A stretch of 64,000 bases of DNA from Marinobacter manganoxydans MnI7-9 (lineage in GTDB: Bacteria > Pseudomonadota > Gammaproteobacteria > Pseudomonadales > Oleiphilaceae): NCBI RefSeq assembly GCF_000235625.1, contig NZ_AGTR01000053.1:62001-126000 (forward strand), written 5' to 3'. Shown in pieces: positions 58,930-64,000 of the stretch (position 1 is the first letter of the stretch; each line of letters opens with the position of its first letter). The notes under the pieces were generated by a model that was not told the DNA's origin, did not search any database, and was given only the letters and a program-made list of their open reading frames with translations. The position numbers and the translations under genes are program-made.

Positions 58930-60183
58930 ATGCATATACTGGTTTTGGGCGCAGGCGTTGTGGGTACTACCACGGCCTGGTATCTGCAGAAGCAGGGGCA
59001 CCAGGTAACTGTGGTTGATCGCCAGAACCAGGCCGGCCTGGAAACCAGTTATGCCAACGGCGGTCAGATCTCCGTTTCCCATGCGGAGCCGTGGGCCAAC
59101 CCGTCCGCCCCTCTGAAAGTCATGAAATGGCTGTTCCAGCCCGACGCGCCCCTGCTGTTCCGGCCAAGACTGGATCCCGCCCAGTGGCGCTGGGCGCTCT
59201 CTTTTCTGGGACAGTGCACCTCGGCCCGGGCTGCCCACAACATCCGCCAGATGGTGAATCTCGGCACCTACAGCCGCAGCCAGTTGCAGGCTCTGCGTAA
59301 CGAAGCGGGCATCGAGTACAACCATCTCGAGAAGGGTATCCTGCACTTCTACACCAATCCTGCGGAGTTTGATGGTGCCATGGAGCCGACCCGGATCATG
59401 CAGGATCTGGGGTGTGACCGTCAGATTATCGATGCAGACCGGGCGGTAGAGTTGGAGCCGGCACTCAAGCCGATCCGCAACCGGATTGCCGGGGCAACCT
59501 ACACCTCGGAAGACGAATCCGGTGATGCCCGGATGTTTACCCAGAACCTTGCAAAACGCTGCGCGGAGGCCGGCGTAGAGTTCCGGTACGGCACTGAAAT
59601 CCTGGGCTTCGAACGCGCCGGCGAGCGGGTACTCGGTATCCAGACGCTCCGGGACGGCCATCATGAGACGCTGCGCGCGGATGCCTACGTGCTGAGCATG
59701 GGCAGCTTCAGTGCGGCGCTCGCCAGTCAGCTCGGTATTTTCCTCAACATCTATCCGGCCAAAGGCTATTCGATTACGGTACCGGTGAAGAACGAGGAGG
59801 CGGCGTTCAATGTCAGCCTCACTGACGACGAGTACAAGCTGGTTTATTCCCGCCTGGGTGATCGCATGCGCGTGGCGGGCACGGCCGAACTGAACGGCTA
59901 CAGCCGGAAACTGAACTATACCCGCTGCCGCGCTATCGTGCGCCGCACAGCGGAAGTCATGCCCGAAGCAGGTTACTGGGATCAGGCGGAGTTCTGGACC
60001 GGCTTACGGCCTGCGACGCCTTCCAACGTGCCGTACATCGGAAAAAGCCACTTCGCCAACCTCTACCTGAATACCGGACACGGCACCCTTGGATGGACCC
60101 ATTCCTGTGGTTCCGCCGCGGCCCTTGCGGACATTATTGACGGCCGCAAGCCTGAAGTGGATTTTACGTTTTCCGGGCTATAA
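58930..60183 (+). CDS. dadA: D-amino acid dehydrogenase DadA
   Basis: A 417-residue FAD-dependent dehydrogenase. The dinucleotide loop VLGAGVVGTTTAWYLQKQGH is at the N-terminus and TGHGTLGWTHSCGSAAALADI near the C-terminus is a DadA signature. It oxidises D-alanine and other D-amino acids at the inner-membrane face. The start at 58930 (MHILVLGAG) follows GGAGGCAAGC. No alanine racemase gene (dadX) follows, unlike in many enterobacteria. A terminator lies right after the stop. Confidence 0.92.
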   Translation: MHILVLGAGVVGTTTAWYLQKQGHQVTVVDRQNQAGLETSYANGGQISVSHAEPWANPSAPLKVMKWLFQPDAPLLFRPRLDPAQWRWALSFLGQCTSARAAHNIRQMVNLGTYSRSQLQALRNEAGIEYNHLEKGILHFYTNPAEFDGAMEPTRIMQDLGCDRQIIDADRAVELEPALKPIRNRIAGATYTSEDESGDARMFTQNLAKRCAEAGVEFRYGTEILGFERAGERVLGIQTLRDGHHETLRADAYVLSMGSFSAALASQLGIFLNIYPAKGYSITVPVKNEEAAFNVSLTDDEYKLVYSRLGDRMRVAGTAELNGYSRKLNYTRCRAIVRRTAEVMPEAGYWDQAEFWTGLRPATPSNVPYIGKSHFANLYLNTGHGTLGWTHSCGSAAALADIIDGRKPEVDFTFSGL

Positions 60184-60185
60184 AA

Positions 60186-60219
60186 AAGGGGCCAGATGAG
60201 GTGTGTCATCTGGCCCCTT
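60186..60219. terminator. Bidirectional terminator between dadA and the CoA ligase gene
   Basis: Perfect 14-base arms (60186-60199 and 60206-60219, AAGGGGCCAGATGA and its complement) enclose a 6-base loop. A run of A on the left gives a U-run for minus-strand transcripts, so it best serves the ligase gene at 60237-61880. It starts 3 bases after the dadA stop. Confidence 0.88.
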
Positions 60220-60236
60220 CCCAAACGCCTCACTGA

Positions 60237-61880
60237 TTACTGCAACTGATCCCGAATCAGTTTCTTGTTGATCTTGCCAACACTGGTCTTCGGAATATCT
60301 TCCACGAAATCAATATGCTCCGGGATCGCCCATTTATTGATCTCGCCGCTTTCCACAAACTGCTTCAGATGGTTCTGGATATCCTCGGCACTGGCTTGCT
60401 CGCCCGGCTTCAGGGTGACCAGAGCATGCGGGCGTTCGCCCCATTTCTCATCGGGCACGCCAACGACCGCAGCACCGGCGACAGCGGAATGCTGGCTGAT
60501 CAGGTTTTCCAGATCCAGTGAAGACAGCCACTCACCACCGGTCTTGATCACGTCCTTGATGCGATCCTTGATGGTGATGGTGTTGTCCGGCTCCATGGAA
60601 GCTACGTCGCCGGTGTGTAGCCAGCCACCTTCCCAGAGCTGTTCGCCTTTCTCGGGCTCCTTGAAGTAACCCTGGGTCAGCCATGGCGCGCGGGCCACGA
60701 TCTCTCCCTTGGCCTCGCCATCATGGGGGACCGGATTGCCTTCGGGGTCCACAATTTCCAGCTCAACCATGGGCGTCGCAATACCGGTCTTCACCCGGAT
60801 CGCAGTTTGCTGCTCAAGAGGCAGTTCCAGGTCTTCGGGTTTCAGGTGCGACGCGCAGAGCAGCGGACAGGTCTCAGACATGCCGTAGGCGGTGTAAAGT
60901 TTGATGCCGAGCTTGGCCCCGGCGTCGCAAAGCCCTTTGGTAAGCGCGCTGCCGCCAATCAAGACGTGCCAGTTGCTCAGATCAGCCGTCTTGATGGATT
61001 CGGTGGCCATCATCATCTGCATGATGGTGGGCACGCAGTGAGAGAAAGTCACTTTGTGTTCCTTGAGCAGATCCACCAGCAGCTCCGGCTCATAGCGGCC
61101 CGGATATACTTGCTTGATGCCCATCATGGTGGCGGCATAGGGCACGCCCCAGGCATGCACATGGAACATGGGCGTCACTGGCATGTAGACCGACGAGGAA
61201 CGCATCAGCGGCATCTCGTCGAATGACGCAACGGTGCCCGTCATGGCCAGCGTGTGCAGCACCAGCTGGCGGTGGCTAAAGTAGACGCCTTTGGGATTGC
61301 CGGTTGTGCCCGTGGTGTAGAAGGTGGTCGCTACACTGTTTTCGTCGAAATCGGGGAAGTCGAACTTGTCATTGGCCCTGGCGAGAAGGTCCTCATACTC
61401 CCCGACAGCCTCAACAGGTGCCTGTTGTGCGGTATTGCTGTCGGTGAGCTGAATCCAGGTCTTGACCGTTTTGATCTCGTCTTTGACCGCCTCAATGATC
61501 GGGAGGAAGTCGTCGTGAACCAGAACCACATCGTCTTCGGCGTGGTTCATGGTGTAAACGATCTGGTCCGGCGACAACCGGATGTTGACGGTGTGCAGAA
61601 TGGCGCCAATCATCGGAATGGCAAAGAAGCACTCCAGGTACCGGGGGGTATCCCAGTCCATGACCGCAACGGTATCGCCCGGTTTCACGCCGGCATCGGT
61701 CAATGCGTTTGCCAGGCGGTGAATGCGTTCGACGAGATCCGTATAGGTGTACTTGCTGCGGTTGGAGTAGACAATTTCCTGGTCTGGATTGTACCTGGGG
61801 CCCGAGAGCAGGAGTCGTTTGATCAGCAGCGGGTACTCATAGGCGTTTTCAGCCGGGGGTAGAATGCGTGTCTGTGCCAT
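60237..61880 (-). CDS. Fatty-acid CoA ligase (AlkK-like)
   Basis: A 547-residue AMP-forming acyl-CoA ligase. YTTGTTGNPKGVYFSHRQ is the P-loop-like signature (residues ~190-210), PMFHVHAWGVPYAA and TAYGMSETCPL follow, and the C-terminal GWLHTGDVASMEPDNTITIKDRIKDVIKTGGEWLS (in pieces) and catalytic Lys in KTSVGKINKKLIRDQL complete the fold. The sequence resembles the medium-chain ligase AlkK more than FadD. It would activate a fatty or dicarboxylic acid. It stands alone, with a terminator at its end and the ppnP gene upstream. Confidence 0.9.
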   Translation of the reverse strand: MAQTRILPPAENAYEYPLLIKRLLLSGPRYNPDQEIVYSNRSKYTYTDLVERIHRLANALTDAGVKPGDTVAVMDWDTPRYLECFFAIPMIGAILHTVNIRLSPDQIVYTMNHAEDDVVLVHDDFLPIIEAVKDEIKTVKTWIQLTDSNTAQQAPVEAVGEYEDLLARANDKFDFPDFDENSVATTFYTTGTTGNPKGVYFSHRQLVLHTLAMTGTVASFDEMPLMRSSSVYMPVTPMFHVHAWGVPYAATMMGIKQVYPGRYEPELLVDLLKEHKVTFSHCVPTIMQMMMATESIKTADLSNWHVLIGGSALTKGLCDAGAKLGIKLYTAYGMSETCPLLCASHLKPEDLELPLEQQTAIRVKTGIATPMVELEIVDPEGNPVPHDGEAKGEIVARAPWLTQGYFKEPEKGEQLWEGGWLHTGDVASMEPDNTITIKDRIKDVIKTGGEWLSSLDLENLISQHSAVAGAAVVGVPDEKWGERPHALVTLKPGEQASAEDIQNHLKQFVESGEINKWAIPEHIDFVEDIPKTSVGKINKKLIRDQLQ

Positions 61881-61979
61881 TACGTGTGTCCTCTTTCCCA
61901 GTTGTTGGTGTTATCGCGAGAAACAGGGATAAATCTGACACAGTTTGGCTGAAACAGGAACCGGTAATAGTGAAAAAAT

Positions 61980-62023
61980 GCAGAGCGAACGGTGGCTTAG
62001 GTGCGAAGTCCGTTTCGCTCTGC
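61980..62023 (-). terminator. Terminator of ppnP
   Basis: Arms GCAGAGCGAA (61980-61989) and TTCGCTCTGC (62014-62023) enclose a 24-base loop that itself has a CGG/CCG extension. In the minus direction the stem is followed by a run of U (the plus strand has AAAAAA just left of it). It lies 27 bases after the ppnP stop at 62050. Confidence 0.8.
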
Positions 62024-62049
62024 GGACGCGCCCGTCAGGGGCGGGGATA

Positions 62050-62331
62050 TTACTCGTAGGTGCAGAGGTAAGCCGTGTCGATGTCGGTCTTTGCCTTGAA
62101 GCTGGCCTGGCCCGCTACATCAAAACTCTCGCCGGCACCGTAGGTCATCCACTCTTCCATGCCTGGGAGCAGCACAGTGAGGGCTCCGCTGATGACGGTC
62201 ATGGTTTCTTTCTTGCTGGTACCGAACTCGTACTCGCCCGGGCTGATCACACCAACGGTGGCTGGCAGAGTCGAGGTCTGGAAGGAGATGGATTTTGCCT
62301 TGCCGTCGAAATATTCGTTCACTTTCAGCAT
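62050..62331 (-). CDS. ppnP: Pyrimidine/purine nucleoside phosphorylase PpnP
   Basis: A 93-residue cupin-fold protein (YaiE/DUF1255). It opens [18 protein letters not shown], carries the family block [20 protein letters not shown] (in pieces) and ends [16 protein letters not shown]. The family cleaves several nucleosides with phosphate. Length is exactly typical. It is flanked by the ligase gene and the mrp operon, and a terminator follows it. Confidence 0.93.
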   Translation of the reverse strand: MLKVNEYFDGKAKSISFQTSTLPATVGVISPGEYEFGTSKKETMTVISGALTVLLPGMEEWMTYGAGESFDVAGQASFKAKTDIDTAYLCTYE

Positions 62332-62397
62332 TGGCTGAGCTCCGTTAATTGATGGGGAGGCTACTATACGGGAATTTCATGCACTTCCAATGACAAA

Positions 62398-62808
62398 TCA
62401 CGAATCGATTCGATCTGACTCCTTGCTTGACCCGTCCGGTTTGTCCTGATTCTCAAGACCGCTTTCCAACGTGTGCAGGTGAGTATCGTAGCGCTCCCTA
62501 AGCTCATCCTTGACCGTGCCTTCCCAAAGCTCAATGCCGGTAAAGTACCCGGCACGCCCTATCACGTGGGCGGCAATCGGCGCTGTCAGGAAAATGAAGA
62601 CCACAATGGCAATTGCCCTGGCCGCCACGGTACTGTCGCCGAAGTGGAACGCCGCGCTAGCCATGATCAGCATGGCGCCCAGCGCACCGGCTTTGGTGGT
62701 GGCGTGCATGCGGGTGGGCAGGTCCGGTAGCCTCAGGACCCCGATGGAGGCCAGAACCATGAACGCAGCGCCCAGGATCAACAGGAAGGAAACCAGCAGC
62801 TCACTCAT
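62398..62808 (-). CDS. mrpG: Na+/H+ antiporter subunit MrpG
   Basis: A 136-residue small membrane subunit with three helices. SELLVSFLLILGAAFMVLASIGVLRLPD matches the MnhG/MrpG opening, then RMHATTKAGALGAMLIM and IFLTAPIAAHVIGRAGY are the family features. The C-terminal ~45 residues are polar (KDELRERYDTHLHTLE). It is the last gene of the Mrp operon. Its start overlaps the mrpF stop by 8 bases (ATGAGTGA region). Confidence 0.92.
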   Translation of the reverse strand: MSELLVSFLLILGAAFMVLASIGVLRLPDLPTRMHATTKAGALGAMLIMASAAFHFGDSTVAARAIAIVVFIFLTAPIAAHVIGRAGYFTGIELWEGTVKDELRERYDTHLHTLESGLENQDKPDGSSKESDRIDS

Positions 62809-63073
62809 CCTTAACCCCTCCACGTTCGACAAACCGGGCGAAACCAATAGCCGCCAGAAAGGCTGTCAGCGCAATCACAATGGCCACGTCCAGAAGGCTG
62901 GCGACGCCTGTTTCTATCGCATGAACGCCCACGTAGCCAACCACAATTGAGGTGATCAGCTCCAGCGCTACCACACGGTCCGGCAACGAAGGCCCTCGGG
63001 TCAGGCGAATAAACGCGAACAAAAGCGCGAGAGACAGCATGAAATAGACAACGTTTATTGATACGGAAAGCAT
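62801..63073 (-). CDS. mrpF: Na+/H+ antiporter subunit MrpF
   Basis: A 90-residue subunit with three helices (VYFMLSLALLFAFIRLTRGPSLPDRVVAL, SIVVGYVGVHAIETGV and LLDVAIVIALTAFLAAIGF, shown in pieces). RLTRGPSLPDRVVALELI is the MrpF signature. It starts 9 bases after the mrpE stop and overlaps mrpG. It is part of a multi-subunit cation/proton antiporter for salt and alkali tolerance, which fits a marine host. Confidence 0.93.
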   Translation of the reverse strand: MLSVSINVVYFMLSLALLFAFIRLTRGPSLPDRVVALELITSIVVGYVGVHAIETGVASLLDVAIVIALTAFLAAIGFARFVERGGVKDE

Positions 63074-63082
63074 TGCAACCCC

Positions 63083-63556
63083 CTAGCGCATGACCTTCAG
63101 CACACGGCGCTCCAGCTCCCTGAGATCATCTCTCAGTTGCTCTTCATCGTGCAGGAACATGGTGTGTATGAACAGTACCTTTCGGTCGTCGGAGACATCC
63201 AGGCTGAGCGTGCCAGGTGTTAGTGAAATCACGCTGCTGACAAACAGGATCTCCATGTCGGTTTCCGCGTTCAGAGGAAACGCAATCACGCCTGGCCTCA
63301 TGTGCCACACTGGTGTGGCCACGTCGTAGGCCACCTTAAGATTGGACTTGACCAGCTCCTTGAGAAAGAAAACGAGAAAAGCCGCAAGGCGGGGGATTCT
63401 CCGGGAATAGCCTTTCAGTGCCGGCACCTGCTTTTGCAGCACCATCAGTGCAGCGTAGCCAAACAGTAGGCCGGCCAACAGGTTCATGGCCGTCACGCTG
63501 CCGGTGAGGGTGACCCATGCCAGCGCCAGCAGCAAATTCCAGAACAGACCAATCAC
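63083..63556 (-). CDS. mrpE: Na+/H+ antiporter subunit MrpE
   Basis: A 157-residue subunit. It has a hydrophobic N-terminus (LFWNLLLALAWVTLTGSVT), then LLAGLLFGYAALMVLQKQ, and a soluble C-terminal half with VISLTPGTLSLDVSDDRKVLFIHTMF (in pieces), a clear MrpE hallmark. The start overlaps the mrpD stop by 4 bases, giving tight coupling. Confidence 0.93.
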   Translation of the reverse strand: MIGLFWNLLLALAWVTLTGSVTAMNLLAGLLFGYAALMVLQKQVPALKGYSRRIPRLAAFLVFFLKELVKSNLKVAYDVATPVWHMRPGVIAFPLNAETDMEILFVSSVISLTPGTLSLDVSDDRKVLFIHTMFLHDEEQLRDDLRELERRVLKVMR

Positions 63557-64000
63557 TGTGACTGCCCTCCAAGCACTGCTTCAATATAAAGCTGTGGATT
63601 CATCAGCTGGTCCGCCGCCGTTTCCGCCAGAACGTAAATCGGCTGGCCATATAAACCAATAATCAACGTACACACTGCAAGGCCTGCGACCGGCAGGTAC
63701 AGGGCCCAGCTTCTCGGCTCCTTCATCTCGCCTTTGAGCGCGCTGTCATCGGTGACGTGCTCCGGCAGCTTCTTCCAGAACACTTCCGCCCAGATCTTGA
63801 TCATCGAATACAGTGTTAGCAAGCCAACGAGGAGCGCAATCCCCGCAACCAGATACTCGCTTGCCTCAAGACTCGCTCGGACGACGATGAACTTGGCGAA
63901 GAAGCCGGACAGTGGCGGAATGCCCGCCAGCGACAGGGCAGGAATCAGGAACAGCAACGCCAGATAGGGGCGCTGGCGGTAGACACCGCCGAGGTCTTTA
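63553..64000 (-). CDS. mrpD: Na+/H+ antiporter subunit MrpD (C-terminal part)
   Basis: The last ~148 residues of MrpD, a large membrane subunit related to NuoM/NuoN. ALSLAGIPPLSGFFAKF is the classic proton-antiporter signature, followed by helices (LVAGIALLVGLLTLYSMIK) and a polar linker ending QLYIEAVLGG. The N-terminal part lies beyond the right edge. The order D-E-F-G on the minus strand, running inward from the edge, matches a typical mrp operon. Confidence 0.92.
   Translation of the reverse strand, partial: KDLGGVYRQRPYLALLFLIPALSLAGIPPLSGFFAKFIVVRASLEASEYLVAGIALLVGLLTLYSMIKIWAEVFWKKLPEHVTDDSALKGEMKEPRSWALYLPVAGLAVCTLIIGLYGQPIYVLAETAADQLMNPQLYIEAVLGGQSQ

Overview
The window is ordinary bacterial chromosome: about 65 densely packed protein genes on both strands, with short intergenic gaps. 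No rRNA or tRNA gene, CRISPR array, transposase or phage gene was seen. Protein content (DUF2244, DUF1415, DUF3750, TIGR02647 and PA0069-family proteins, YbiT, AstA, DadA, RsuA), the moderately high GC content and the Na+/H+ Mrp antiporter point to a marine gammaproteobacterium, most likely Marinobacter or a close relative. This assignment is inferred from protein resemblance, not from a search.

Layout. 0-3.2 kb: a minus-strand group of a LysR regulator, a DUF1445 putative hydro-lyase and a TRAP solute-binding protein that runs off the left edge, preceded by a DUF4124/SLT lytic transglycosylase. 3.3-6.5 kb: a shikimate-kinase-like protein, a coiled-coil exported protein, a dicarboxylate/amino-acid symporter gene broken by one in-frame amber codon, and rsuA. 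6.6-17.5 kb: a TIGR02647 protein, an overlapping pair of a VTT membrane protein and a six-hairpin glycosidase-like protein, two EamA-type transporters (one RarD), a haloalkane dehalogenase, a diacylglycerol-kinase-like protein, a solute-binding protein, DUF2244, an M48 lipoprotein, a Rossmann protein and a LysE exporter. 17.5-21.9 kb: a GMC oxidoreductase plus mmsA with a divergent LysR gene, an arrangement like the known 3-hydroxypropionate catabolic loci.

21.8-34.5 kb: a ZIP transporter, an old-yellow-enzyme reductase, a Rdx/SelW protein, an L,D-transpeptidase, a PA0069-type radical SAM gene with a near-perfect LexA (SOS) box at its start, a chemoreceptor, a TSUP transporter, an AbiTii-domain protein (possible phage-defence gene), pcm, a DUF1338 (HglS-like) gene coupled to astA, and an Lrp regulator. 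34.7-46.2 kb: an acyl-CoA synthetase, a small protein with a strong ribosome-binding site, a LysR gene, SLT and DUF2059 proteins, an ectoine-hydrolase-like M24 protein, VanZ plus parvulin, ybiT, DUF1415, a spermidine-synthase-like protein and a sirtuin. 46.2-50.2 kb: an NSS transporter, leucine dehydrogenase and azlCD, with a LiuR-like palindrome between leucine dehydrogenase and azlC. This looks like branched-chain amino acid metabolism and export.

50.3-64 kb: an EF-hand-like repeat protein, DUF3750, dodecin, a FemAB-like protein, an OmpR/HK two-component pair, a YigZ/IMPACT protein, a DUF4136 lipoprotein, a SUI1-type factor, dadA, a fatty-acid CoA ligase, ppnP and the mrpDEFG end of a cation/proton antiporter operon that leaves the right edge.

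Non-coding highlights are two related, highly structured intergenic repeats (43742-43927 and 51652-51744), several clear hairpin terminators and three good operator-like palindromes. I found no large undescribed multi-gene system. The best leads are the amber-interrupted symporter, the AbiTii-domain gene, the VTT/glycosidase pair, the astA/DUF1338 pair and the repeat family.
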